53,500 bases of DNA from a virus: positions 1 through 53,500 of the IMG/VR virus record IMGVR_UViG_3300028840_003032; one strand, 5' to 3'. The position numbers and the translations under genes were made by a program. Below, in pieces: positions 16,319 to 24,254 of this stretch. The notes under the pieces are model-generated. The model had not been told where the DNA came from. It saw only the letters and a list, made by a program, of their open reading frames with translations, and did no database searches. Numbering within the stretch: the stretch's first letter is position 1; every line of letters begins with the position of its first letter.

Positions 16319-17782
16319 GTGATTACTCTCAAACTCGACAATAGGTATGTCCGAATCGTTGGCGCAACTAGGAGCGAAATACGCAAGCTAGAACGGATCA
16401 CCAGCTACAGAGTCGCTGGGGCGTATTATTCGCCCGCCTTCCGGTCCAAGCGCTGGGACGGCCGCGAACACCTCCTGAGGTTTAGTCGCCGCAAAGGATA
16501 TCGGGCGCCGGTGGGACTCCTTGAAGACATCCTCGTGGAACTGCGCTCGCAAGGAATCAAGTACCAAATCGAAGCCAAGAGGAAGCGAAAACCCACTAAC
16601 AAAATCGACTTCGCGTGGAATTCGGAAATCGAGCTGCGCCCGTATCAGAACGAAGCCGTGGAAGCGGCCACGGGGCGACACGCATTACTCCTTGGAAGAG
16701 GCATCTTGAAGATGCCCATCAGAAGTGGCAAGACGAAGACGGCAGCGGGTATCATACACAAGATGGGACTCCGCACTCTCTTCGTCGTGAATAATCAATT
16801 GCTACTCTATCAGTCGCAAGAGGCGTTGGCGGACGCTCTTCTCACGGACGTCGGTATCATCGGAGACTCCGAATGGATAGAGCACGACGTGACCGTTGCG
16901 ACGGCCCAAACGCTCTGTCGTGCGAGAGGCGGAACCCAGGAAGTTGATGGCAAGAAAAAGAAGATTCCACGTGATCCGCGCTACAAAGCGATGCTCAAGA
17001 GATATGATCTCATTTTCTTCGACGAATGCCACCATTTGACCGGCGATTCTTGGCACGCGGCGCTGATGGACTTCGACGCTCCCTACAAAATCGGATTGAG
17101 CGCAACGGCATACCTCGATAACGCAAGCGAGTCGGAACGGGGAGTCATCTGGTTGAAGGCATGTTGCGGCAACGTTCTCATCGACATCGAGACTTCCCGG
17201 CTCATCAAGGAAGGGTACTTGGTACGGCCACTCGTGAAACTATACCCAATCACGAAACCCGACCTCACCGACCATAGGTGGAGTACTGAACTTCACAACG
17301 CGGCGATTTACGAGAATAAGCATCGCAACAAAAAGATAGCGCGATTGGTTCGCAAGTACGTCGAAAAGGGCGTGAAGGTTTTGGTCGTCACGAATCGATT
17401 GAACCAAGTCGCTGAGATCATCGAAACGTTGGATGACGTTTCCTTCGGTGTAGCAGCTTCGATAACCGGACGCGACCCGATGCCGCTTCGAAGAGAGTTG
17501 ATCGAGGAATACACGAAAGGCGGACTCATGGCGTTGGTCGGCACGGTCTTCGGGGAAGGAGTAGACATCCCGGAGATAGAATGCGTCATCAACGCGGAAG
17601 GCGGGAAGGATATCAAAGCAACGGTACAGAAGATGAGGAACCTCACGCCGCATGAAGGTAAAAAGCGGGCGGTGTTTATCGACTTCATGGACTTCACGAA
17701 CTCATACTTTGCGAAGCATAGCGCGGAACGTCTTGCGGTGTACCGTTCCGAGTCGGAGTTCAGAATCAAGCTCCTGAAATAA
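16319..17782 (+). CDS. DEAD/DEAH-box helicase, T4 UvsW-like
   Basis: 487 aa, GTG start; the ribosome-binding site is weak. A ~100-residue N-terminal domain precedes the helicase core, as in UvsW. Helicase motifs: LRPYQ (106-110), Walker A MPIRSGKTKT (132-141), DECHH (235-239), SAT (261-263), and GEGVDIP (412-418). Motif VI is unusual: at 437-449 it reads QKMRNLTPHEGK, where relatives have a QxxGRxxR pattern, so the usual arginine-finger positions appear changed. UvsW-type enzymes unwind branched DNA and R-loops and drive the switch to recombination-dependent replication. It is the first gene after the lysis-like genes and begins the replication region. Confidence 0.85.
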   Translation: MITLKLDNRYVRIVGATRSEIRKLERITSYRVAGAYYSPAFRSKRWDGREHLLRFSRRKGYRAPVGLLEDILVELRSQGIKYQIEAKRKRKPTNKIDFAWNSEIELRPYQNEAVEAATGRHALLLGRGILKMPIRSGKTKTAAGIIHKMGLRTLFVVNNQLLLYQSQEALADALLTDVGIIGDSEWIEHDVTVATAQTLCRARGGTQEVDGKKKKIPRDPRYKAMLKRYDLIFFDECHHLTGDSWHAALMDFDAPYKIGLSATAYLDNASESERGVIWLKACCGNVLIDIETSRLIKEGYLVRPLVKLYPITKPDLTDHRWSTELHNAAIYENKHRNKKIARLVRKYVEKGVKVLVVTNRLNQVAEIIETLDDVSFGVAASITGRDPMPLRRELIEEYTKGGLMALVGTVFGEGVDIPEIECVINAEGGKDIKATVQKMRNLTPHEGKKRAVFIDFMDFTNSYFAKHSAERLAVYRSESEFRIKLLK

Positions 17783-17857
17783 ACCCGATGCTTTACTTCA
17801 TCGCCGGGAAAGGCTAGAAAGAGAATGGTTGTCGCGGCCATCTCCGGAAACTCTTAT

Positions 17858-17929
17858 GGCGGACAGCTAGCCGGTTTGAGTGCCGACCCTCCTTGGCGCT
17901 CAACGCGACACTGGCTAGGCTAGTCCGCC
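17858..17929 (+). ncRNA. Strong 72-nt structured element upstream of initiator gene
   Basis: In the 160-base gap before the initiator gene, GGCGGAC (17858-17864) pairs with GTCCGCC (17923-17929). Next AGC/GCT and TAGCC/GGCTA continue the stem with single-base bulges, and inside TTGAGTGCC (17876-17884) pairs with GGCGCTCAA (17895-17903) around a 10-base loop. That is about 24 paired positions. No T-run follows, so it is not a classical terminator. It ends 5 bases before GGAG of the next gene. The hexamer GGCTAG or its complement occurs four times between 17812 and 17923. It could be a small RNA, a leader controlling the initiator, or part of an origin. It does not fit a tRNA. Confidence 0.6.
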
Positions 17930-17942
17930 TCATGGAGTGGGA

Positions 17943-19421
17943 ATGACGTCGGTCCAAGTCGGAGAACCCATCACGATAGAAGAAGCATACGACGAACTCA
18001 CCCAGCAAGCTTTCGCGGTATGGATGCGCCTGATGACCGCGCAACCTCAGCAGCTAGTAGGACGGGCGGCCATCGCAAGGATGGTCCGTTACTCATCGTC
18101 GTATTGCGACGAGATTCTGCGCGAATTGAAACACAAGGGTTACATCAAATTTGAAAAGGCGCCTCCTGGGAAACCTAGCAAGCTCATCATCTATCGACGT
18201 GCGTTGCTATCCGGTCCTACAAGCTTCATTACTCTCACCCATTCGTTCCGATTTACGGATCAGGAGAAGTTGTGCGAAAAACCTAAGAAAAGTTTTTGTT
18301 TCTGGGGCGCCACTTCTATACCGTCGATGAAAAATGGCGTTCGGAAGAAGTGCGCGCATTTACCCGATGAAAGCTCTGGAAAACTGAGCCACTTCTCCGC
18401 ATCCTCAAACGCCGGTGACGAGGACGAAAAAATGTGTAAAATGGATTCGCCCAACGGAAAGGCGGGAAAGAAGCGGAAATCACGCCGCAAGAAATCTTCC
18501 CGAAAGAAACCCGCAAATCAAAAAGCAGGGAAGAAAACCACCATCGGTATCGTCGGTGAGAAGCTCCCGAAGACGCGTGTGAAAGCGGCGAAAGAACCGG
18601 ACGAACTGGACGCATCAAAGCACGACCGGCCGGAAGGTAGTGAAGGCGAAAATCCAAGTGCGGCTATAAATAAGGGCGTATCTCTTACCAAGTTTAGGGA
18701 GAAGTTCAACGAGATAAAAAAAGAGAGAAGCGACCGGGGGAAGAAATCGAAGATTCGTGCTCGTGGTCCGTTGCGGAAAGTCGATTGGGAAAAGCTCGAT
18801 CAACGCGGCTCACCCACTATCTCTTTCACGCCCAGCGACGAAAAACGGGAAGTGATGATTTCAATTCTGGAGCGTTCCGACCGGGACTCAAAGAAGAAAG
18901 CGTTGGTGAAGAAGCTCGCATCGGAGTTCGGGCGCATCTACTCGCGTTACAGACGGATGCTCCAGAAGAAGAGAGGAAGCAAGCCCACTTATCTCTTGCC
19001 GAAGCAAGAGCGCAAATACGCAGGACGCGCCGCTGAGTGGTGTATTAGAAAAAGTCTCACGCCACGCCAAGTGCTAGAATACTGGCACGCGAACATCGGA
19101 AACTTCGCGGACAATCGGATGACCATCCCTCCGTTGGTATTCCTTTCGGGACCGGCGAACATCGACACGGTAGCTTGCGCGGAGTTAGAAGAACCGAAGA
19201 AGAAAAACGCGGGACACGGATTCAGCGATGAGAGAGAGTTGGATTATAGACTAAGACCGGGACTTGAGAACGCGGGATTTGAGACTCACATGTTCAACGA
19301 TAGGTACTTGCTAACTATTCAAAAGACGGCGCAAGCAATAGCGAAAGGCGCAAGGCTATTCGTAGGATCAGAAATGAAACCGTTGGTCAACTGGGCGGCA
19401 AAGAACCTCTATGCGAACTGA
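17943..19421 (+). CDS. Winged-helix replication initiator/organiser candidate
   Basis: About 492 aa. ATG 17943 is chosen over GTG 17937 because GGAG (17934-17937) is correctly spaced from it. Residues ~20-87 look like a winged helix: FAVWMRLMTAQ, RAAIARMVRYSSSYCDEILRE, then LKHKGYIKFEK and a basic wing (PPGKPSKLIIYRR). A long basic linker (~165-265, rich in KKRKSRRKKSSRKK) leads to a C-terminal domain with helical segments (WCIRKSLTPRQVLEYWHANI). It is followed at once by a DnaC-like loader, DnaB-like helicase and primase, the order seen for lambda O/DnaD-type organisers. That context is the main reason for the call. DNA-binding specificity is unknown. Confidence 0.6.
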   Translation: MTSVQVGEPITIEEAYDELTQQAFAVWMRLMTAQPQQLVGRAAIARMVRYSSSYCDEILRELKHKGYIKFEKAPPGKPSKLIIYRRALLSGPTSFITLTHSFRFTDQEKLCEKPKKSFCFWGATSIPSMKNGVRKKCAHLPDESSGKLSHFSASSNAGDEDEKMCKMDSPNGKAGKKRKSRRKKSSRKKPANQKAGKKTTIGIVGEKLPKTRVKAAKEPDELDASKHDRPEGSEGENPSAAINKGVSLTKFREKFNEIKKERSDRGKKSKIRARGPLRKVDWEKLDQRGSPTISFTPSDEKREVMISILERSDRDSKKKALVKKLASEFGRIYSRYRRMLQKKRGSKPTYLLPKQERKYAGRAAEWCIRKSLTPRQVLEYWHANIGNFADNRMTIPPLVFLSGPANIDTVACAELEEPKKKNAGHGFSDERELDYRLRPGLENAGFETHMFNDRYLLTIQKTAQAIAKGARLFVGSEMKPLVNWAAKNLYAN

Positions 19422-20133
19422 GGCGGATGTAGAAGAGTATCGGCAACGCTCTTACGCGGCCGTTGTCTTAGGATGCAAGCGTTGCGCTGGTGCGGACGTC
19501 GAGTGCGGTTGCTTTGAGCGTCACTCCATCGCCGTCTCCGCTTATGAAGCTTGCGTGCCGAGAGATTTCTGGAATGTAAGAGCAAGCGACATCACGCACA
19601 ACAAGGAAGTCTTCGATGCGGTAGTCCGGAAGTACACCGAACGCCTCGACACCGCGCTCAAGAAAGGCTATGGGCTAGTCTTCTTGGGCGACAACGGCGT
19701 TGGGAAAACGTACCTCATCAGCTACGTTCTGATGAAGGCGATTCGCGCCGGTCGCAGCGCGTACTATACCACGATGCCGCAACTCGACCACAACATCAAG
19801 CGCGGGTTCGACAAGCCGGAAGTCGAAGAGCACCTATCATGGCTCCTCACTTCCGATTTTCTAGCGATAGACGAGTTGGGGAAGGAGCGTTTCAAATCCG
19901 GTAAGACCTCTTTTATGGATACGCAAATTGAGAGAATCCTAAAGCAACGCTGCGACGACTCGCTTCCAGTTCTTCTAGCAACGAACCTGGATCACGAGGC
20001 ACTGATTGAGTCCTACGGTCCAACGGTCGGGTCGATCATAGCGGGAAAGCTACAAGCGGTGGCGATGAAGCCGGGAGACTACCGCGCCAAGATGGCGCGT
20101 GAGATGTCGGGAGACATGGGGTATGGGGAGTGA
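19411..20133 (+). CDS. DnaC-like AAA+ helicase loader
   Basis: 240 aa, ATG start inside the end of the initiator gene (11-base overlap). Walker A GDNGVGKT (93-100), Walker B FLAIDELGKE (150-159) and a sensor-I-like VLLATNLD (187-194) identify the DnaC/DnaI/IstB branch of AAA+ ATPases. An N-terminal cysteine set (C22, C25, C32, C34) may bind zinc, as in the N-terminal regions of some DnaI-type loaders. It should load the downstream DnaB-like helicase on DNA opened by the initiator. The stop overlaps the helicase GTG start by four bases. Confidence 0.85.
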   Translation: MRTEADVEEYRQRSYAAVVLGCKRCAGADVECGCFERHSIAVSAYEACVPRDFWNVRASDITHNKEVFDAVVRKYTERLDTALKKGYGLVFLGDNGVGKTYLISYVLMKAIRAGRSAYYTTMPQLDHNIKRGFDKPEVEEHLSWLLTSDFLAIDELGKERFKSGKTSFMDTQIERILKQRCDDSLPVLLATNLDHEALIESYGPTVGSIIAGKLQAVAMKPGDYRAKMAREMSGDMGYGE

Positions 20134-21512
20134 AGTTCGATAAGGAATTTGAGGAGTCCATTCTAGCGCAAACGCTGCGTGATACGACGTACCTCAAGCG
20201 CGCATCGAGGCTACTAGACGCACATCATTTTTCGACGCCTCAACACGCGTGGGTATGGGCAGCGGTTCGTTCCATCTGGGAAGAGTACCGGGAACGAGCG
20301 ACCGCCAAGCTCATCATTGCGAAGGCGAAAGAGGACTTCAAAAAGCCGGAGCAGCTTGAGGTCCACATCGAGCTGGTCCGAAAGCTCTACAAGATAAAGC
20401 CTACAGCGGCCGTTGCGACGCTCGATCAAATGAGCGAGTTCGTTCGCACCGTCAACGCGCAACTCTCTATGGAGCAAGCAGCGACCGACTTGGAGAAAGG
20501 GAAGCTCACCGAGGTGTACGAAGGTCTGCGGAGGTTAACCCGCAAGGAGCTCAAGCAGAAGGAGTACACGAAGATAGACTGGATTGAAGGGTTCAAAGAG
20601 AGGCAGCGTGAGAGAAAGTACCGGAAGGATCATCCGGATGAGTTCGTCCGAATCCCTACAGGCTTCAAGAAGCTCGACTCAATTATCAAGGGCATAGAGC
20701 TAGGCGAGTTGGGGCTGGTCCTCGCCACGACGAACAAAGGCAAGAGCATCTTCCTCACGAACCTCGCCGCAGCAGCGGTGGGACGGAAAATTCCAACGGT
20801 CTATTTCTCGCTGGAGATGCCCGCACGGAAAATAGCGATGCGGCAAGACGCTCGATGGCTCAAGATGCCGTACGACAAATTCAAGGACTTCGACTTCACG
20901 AACCCGGAGTTGCGAGCGATAAAGAAGCGGCTCAAGGTGGCGCGGAAGAAGTGGAGCAGCGTCCTCAAGATCATCTCGTTTCCAATTGCGAAGGTAGACA
21001 TCAACGTAATTCGCAACGCGCTGGACGACCTATGGACGGAAGAGAAGTTCAGGCCGCAACTCATCCTCATCGACTCCGGAGATCATATGAACGGCGTGGG
21101 GCGTTTCGAGTCCTACCGATTGGAGCAGAAGTCGGTCTACATGGCGTTGAGTAGCCTCGCAGAAGAGGATGGGTACGCAATTTGGTCTTCGACTCACGCC
21201 GGTCGAGAGTGGGCCGACTCCGTTGCGACGGCTGAAGCATCCAGCGAATCCTACGACAAATCCAGAATTGCGGACATCGTCGTCTCACTCAACACGCCGA
21301 AGAGGAAAAGCCGATCCACCAAGGTGGAGTTCGACGTGGACGGGGAAGAGGTGAAGGAGGCGACGAAGTCACCGAAAGACTACCGTGCGATGGCGGTCGG
21401 GACGTACATTGAATTATTCCTCGCCAAGTACCGGGATGGGCTCGCAAGGATCACGATACCACTAGACGCGGAATTGAGCAAAATCTATATTCACGAGATG
21501 GACGAGAAGTGA
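20130..21512 (+). CDS. Replicative DNA helicase, DnaB-like
   Basis: 460 aa, GTG start overlapping the loader stop (GTGA). An N-terminal helical domain (~1-115, EESILAQTLRDTTYL, HHFSTPQHAWVWAAV) is followed by the RecA-like motor: TGFKKLDSIIKGIELGELG (177-195), a non-standard Walker A ATTNKGKS (199-206), FSLEM (226-230), Walker B LILIDSGDHM (311-320) and STHAGRE later. The usual first P-loop glycine is replaced, but GKS is kept. Length matches the DnaB family (~450 aa). It forms the hexameric fork helicase and pairs with the adjacent primase. Confidence 0.88.
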   Translation: MKFDKEFEESILAQTLRDTTYLKRASRLLDAHHFSTPQHAWVWAAVRSIWEEYRERATAKLIIAKAKEDFKKPEQLEVHIELVRKLYKIKPTAAVATLDQMSEFVRTVNAQLSMEQAATDLEKGKLTEVYEGLRRLTRKELKQKEYTKIDWIEGFKERQRERKYRKDHPDEFVRIPTGFKKLDSIIKGIELGELGLVLATTNKGKSIFLTNLAAAAVGRKIPTVYFSLEMPARKIAMRQDARWLKMPYDKFKDFDFTNPELRAIKKRLKVARKKWSSVLKIISFPIAKVDINVIRNALDDLWTEEKFRPQLILIDSGDHMNGVGRFESYRLEQKSVYMALSSLAEEDGYAIWSSTHAGREWADSVATAEASSESYDKSRIADIVVSLNTPKRKSRSTKVEFDVDGEEVKEATKSPKDYRAMAVGTYIELFLAKYRDGLARITIPLDAELSKIYIHEMDEK

Positions 21513-22522
21513 AGTTTGATATCACAGATTACGTTGAGAGCAATCTCGATAGCGTGAGAACGACCTCCAGCGGGGAGTTGATGGCGGAGTGCCCATGGTG
21601 CGGTCGCTATGGAGGGTTCTACGTGAGCCCAAAGACGGGAAACTACATTTGCTTTAAGTGCGACGAGAAAGGGCGCCATCTCGTTGGGGTGGTCGCCCAA
21701 GTCGAAGGTATCAGTTGGCGGGAAGCGAAGCGATTCATCCTCAAGCGGGCGGTCCAATTCCGTCGCAAAGAGACGCCGCAGAGCTTGCTAGAAAAAATCC
21801 AAGCGTTGCGCCCAAGCGATGGGAAGGGAAAATCCGACGATGAAGACGAGCTAGTGGAGGCGGAACTGCCCGAAGAATTCGTCCCAGTCTACAAGGACGG
21901 GCGTTGGAAATTTCCGGCGTATTTGAAGTTGCGAGGTATCAAACGCGAGACGGCGAAAGCGTGGGGCTTGGGCTTCTGTAACGAGGGCAAGTACGCAGGT
22001 CGAATTATCGTCCCAATTGAATGCCCGAACGGGTACTCATTCGCTGCTCGCGATACGACCGGAAAACAAGAGCCAAAAATCCTTCACCCCGAATACGCCG
22101 ATCACGGGAAACTTCTCATCGGATGGGAGCACATCCGACCGGGAGAAGATGTCGCAATCGTGGAAGGTCCGTTCGACGCGCTCAAGTGGTTTCAGCACGG
22201 CATTCGAGCTATCGGTTTGGGAGGAAAAACGCTCCATGAAGAGCAACTAGAAATGCTCTTGAAATTTCCCTCCGACACGAGCATAATCGTCGCACTCGAC
22301 CCGGACGAAATCGAAGGCCCATCGCTCGTGGCGCAGCAACTCATTTCGCATTTCGAAAACGTCTACATTGCGGAGCTTCCGGAAGGAATCGACCCAGGGG
22401 AAACGACGAAAAAGCAAGCGAAGGAAGCGTGCGAATGCGCGCATCTATATAGAGGCAAACAAGAGCTTTTGTCGGCTAAATTAAGGGTTTCAAGGAAAAA
22501 GTTAGAGGGAATTTACCAATGA
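21509..22522 (+). CDS. DNA primase, DnaG-like (zinc finger plus TOPRIM)
   Basis: 337 aa, GTG start overlapping the helicase stop. The CHC2-type zinc-binding domain uses C28, C31, C48 and C51 (AECPWCGRYGGF... NYICFKCDEKG). The TOPRIM fold shows DVAIVEGPFDALKW (E219) and ALDPDE (D264, D266), then PEGIDPGE, a phrase often found after the metal site in phage and bacterial DnaG. It is shorter than bacterial DnaG (~580 aa) and lacks a clear helicase-interaction domain, so contact with the helicase must differ. It makes lagging-strand primers. The last codons lie in one arm of a perfect inverted repeat (22507-22566). Confidence 0.88.
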   Translation: MKFDITDYVESNLDSVRTTSSGELMAECPWCGRYGGFYVSPKTGNYICFKCDEKGRHLVGVVAQVEGISWREAKRFILKRAVQFRRKETPQSLLEKIQALRPSDGKGKSDDEDELVEAELPEEFVPVYKDGRWKFPAYLKLRGIKRETAKAWGLGFCNEGKYAGRIIVPIECPNGYSFAARDTTGKQEPKILHPEYADHGKLLIGWEHIRPGEDVAIVEGPFDALKWFQHGIRAIGLGGKTLHEEQLEMLLKFPSDTSIIVALDPDEIEGPSLVAQQLISHFENVYIAELPEGIDPGETTKKQAKEACECAHLYRGKQELLSAKLRVSRKKLEGIYQ

Positions 22523-22566
22523 TTACAGGAGGTTAAAACTTTTTTCAATTAAGTTGGTAAATTCCC
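22507..22566. promoter_or_regulatory. Perfect 13-bp inverted repeat with 34-base loop
   Basis: GGGAATTTACCAA (22507-22519) is exactly complementary to TTGGTAAATTCCC (22554-22566). The left arm ends at the primase stop codon. The loop contains AGGAGG (22527-22532), a near-perfect anti-16S sequence with no start codon at usable distance, and a T-run. As RNA it could be a hairpin that ends or slows transcription from the primase operon. As DNA it could be an operator for the operon starting ~20 bases downstream. Confidence 0.6.
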
Positions 22567-22578
22567 TTCCCTTTTAAA

Positions 22579-22627
22579 TTGAAAAGCCCTATATTTAATG
22601 TATGGAGAAGAACTCAAAAAAAAGGAG
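22579..22627 (+). promoter_or_regulatory. Conserved operon leader/promoter, copy 1
   Basis: This 49-bp block is 41/49 identical, without gaps, to 49803-49851. Shared parts are TTGAAAAG, CTA-A-TTT, ATGTATGGAGA and CTCAAAAAAAAGG. Both copies lie at operon starts in unusually AT-rich sequence. It may be a promoter (TTGAAA as -35-like box, TATGGA 16 bases on) for a phage-modified polymerase, or a shared 5' leader ending in the ribosome-binding site AAAGGAG. Sequence does not separate these. The operon it heads encodes a sigma-like protein. Confidence 0.65.
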
Positions 22628-22634
22628 TCCAAAA

Positions 22635-22976
22635 ATGACGACGAACCTTGACGTGATTTTCTACACGACGGCCACGGGGAATCTCGGCGCTAGTCTCGAC
22701 GGGGAGATTTTGGTGAACCACTTAGGTCGCCGCCTCCCTATTTCCGACGCATGGCAGGAGACGGACGCCGAATTAGACGACCTTACCGACGAGTGTTGGG
22801 AGGCTATCGAAGAAGAGGCGGACCGGGAAGAGAGGATAGCGGCGAACCGGGCGGAAGTTCCGAAGCGGATAAAAGCGAGGAAAGAAGCGAGGCGGAAAGA
22901 GAACCGGAGAGTGATGGTGGATTTCGTCGCGTATTACGAAAAAATTATCGCGGCCGGTCTCGCCAGGAGTCGTTAA
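22635..22976 (+). CDS. Small charged hypothetical protein, first gene of CobS/CobT operon
   Basis: 113 aa. ATG 22635 is preferred to the in-frame ATG 22602 because AAAGGAG (22621-22627) is 7 bases upstream of it and 22602 lies inside the conserved leader. The N-terminus is a short beta-type segment (TTNLDVIFYTTATGNLGASL). Residues ~40-113 are highly charged helix (EAIEEEADREERIAANR, RIKARKEARRKENRR). I do not recognise it. It holds the same place in its operon, between the conserved leader and the two-hairpin element, as the unrelated-looking 49860 gene. Confidence 0.6.
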   Translation: MTTNLDVIFYTTATGNLGASLDGEILVNHLGRRLPISDAWQETDAELDDLTDECWEAIEEEADREERIAANRAEVPKRIKARKEARRKENRRVMVDFVAYYEKIIAAGLARSR

Positions 22977-22986
22977 AAAAAAGGGA

Positions 22987-23048
22987 AACGGGGGACGGGG
23001 AAACCCCCTTACACACAGCCCGAAAAAGGGCGAAAAAAAAGGAGTCCA
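22987..23048 (+). promoter_or_regulatory. Two-hairpin intergenic element with fixed RBS, copy 1
   Basis: GGGGG (22990-22994) can pair with CCCCC (23004-23008), with an alternative GGGG-AAA-CCCC hairpin inside. After TTACACACA, GCCC (23018-23021) pairs with GGGC (23028-23031). An A-run and AAGGAGTCCAAAATG follow. Nearly the same arrangement lies at 50085-50145. Position directly before the CobS start suggests control of its translation, or RNA processing between genes. It is not a usual terminator, as no T-run follows. Confidence 0.65.
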
Positions 23049-23050
23049 AA

Positions 23051-24238
23051 ATGGGGAAAGCAAGAAACGAATTAGACGATGATGGAAGGCGAAAGGTAGA
23101 ATGTCTTGAGTGCGGCGGGAAATACTACCATCGCCTTGACGTCCATCTCCCGGCGAAGCACAAGATCAAGGTAGCGGATTACCGGGCGAAATATCCCGGC
23201 GCCGCCACCATGAGCGAGTACGCGAAAGAACGCGCCTCCAAAGCCCAAAGCGGCCGGGGAAAAGTCGCCGCCCCGAAGACGCCCACGACGCACACGGAAA
23301 AGGCCGAAGAAACTCGCATCGAAGTTGAGGGCGAGTATCGCATCGGCGTTGCGCGCCTCCACAAGAGAGACGACCTCACAGAGCTGGACAAAGCCTACGT
23401 CCCGAAGCACGACGAAAATTACATTTTCGGGGACGTCGAAATGGAGAACTGGGAGGATGTCGCGGTGGGCATCGAAGACGGCGAACCCGTCTACATCGGC
23501 GGACCGACCGGGTGCGGCAAGACGATGGGGGTGATGGAGATGGCGGCGGTCCTCAATCAACCCGTTCGGCGCGTCCAGTTAAACCGCGATTTCAAGGTGG
23601 GGGAATTCGTGGGACGCGGAACGCTCGTCACGGACGATGACGGGAACACGATCACGGGGTGGAAGGACGGCGTGCTGACCGAGGCGATGAGGAACGGATG
23701 GTGGCTCTTGCTCGACGAAATCGATCAGTCGCATCCCGACGTTCTGATGAAGCTTCAAGCGGTGCTCGAAGGGTCGCCGCTGGTCCTCACCGAGAATTTC
23801 GGGGAGGTCGTTCGACCTCATCCCCGGTTCCGGGTCATCGCGACGGCGAACACTTTCGGACGCGGCGATGAGGCGGGTTTGTACGTCGGAGCGAAGGTGA
23901 TGAACGAGGCGATGATGGACCGCTTCGGAGTCGTCATCAAGGCCGAATACCCGAAAGCCGAAACCGAGGTCACGATCATTTCGCGTCGCACGGGACTCGG
24001 GAAGCGCGAAGCGATGAAGATGGTGAAGGTCGCGCACAAGGTTAGGGAGGCGCTGGAGAAAGAGGAATGTTGTTGTACGTTCTCGACCCGTCGCCTGGTC
24101 GCCTGGGCGCACAAGACGGTTCGCTATCGGGGAGACGCGCGCAGGGCGTCGAAGACGGCCATCTTGAATAAGATGGAGACGGAGGATGCCCGCTTCGTTA
24201 ACCACCTGGTCCAGCGCTACTTCGGCGGTGAGGTATAG
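23051..24238 (+). CDS. cobS: CobS-like AAA+ ATPase (MoxR/dynein-related) with N-terminal zinc finger
   Basis: 395 aa. ATG 23051 is chosen because AAGGAGTCCAAA precedes it; the frame is open further upstream but without a supporting site. Residues 15-40 resemble a Ros/MucR-type zinc finger (C18, C21, H32, H37). The AAA_5 ATPase follows: Walker A IGGPTGCGKT (149-158), FKVGEFVGRGTLV (181-193), Walker B WLLLDEIDQS (218-227), and RVIATANTFGRGDE. This matches the CobS subunit of aerobic cobaltochelatase. Many large phages carry cobS without cobalamin genes, and none are seen here. With the adjacent CobT-like protein it probably forms a MoxR-VWA remodelling machine of unknown substrate. Confidence 0.85.
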   Translation: MGKARNELDDDGRRKVECLECGGKYYHRLDVHLPAKHKIKVADYRAKYPGAATMSEYAKERASKAQSGRGKVAAPKTPTTHTEKAEETRIEVEGEYRIGVARLHKRDDLTELDKAYVPKHDENYIFGDVEMENWEDVAVGIEDGEPVYIGGPTGCGKTMGVMEMAAVLNQPVRRVQLNRDFKVGEFVGRGTLVTDDDGNTITGWKDGVLTEAMRNGWWLLLDEIDQSHPDVLMKLQAVLEGSPLVLTENFGEVVRPHPRFRVIATANTFGRGDEAGLYVGAKVMNEAMMDRFGVVIKAEYPKAETEVTIISRRTGLGKREAMKMVKVAHKVREALEKEECCCTFSTRRLVAWAHKTVRYRGDARRASKTAILNKMETEDARFVNHLVQRYFGGEV

Positions 24239-24254
24239 AAAGGAGATGGAGACG

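Noticed and set aside
17858-17929. tRNA gene at the structured element, based on a 7-bp acceptor-like outer stem
   Set aside because: No D-loop or T-loop consensus (no GTTC-A pattern), no CCA-compatible end, and the inner hairpin loop has 10 bases; the pairing is one nested stem, not a cloverleaf.
22751-23050. N-terminal extension of CobS into the upstream gene
   Set aside because: The frame is open by chance; the sequence is low-complexity, overlaps a supported gene and the hairpin element, and the conserved ribosome-binding site points to ATG 23051.
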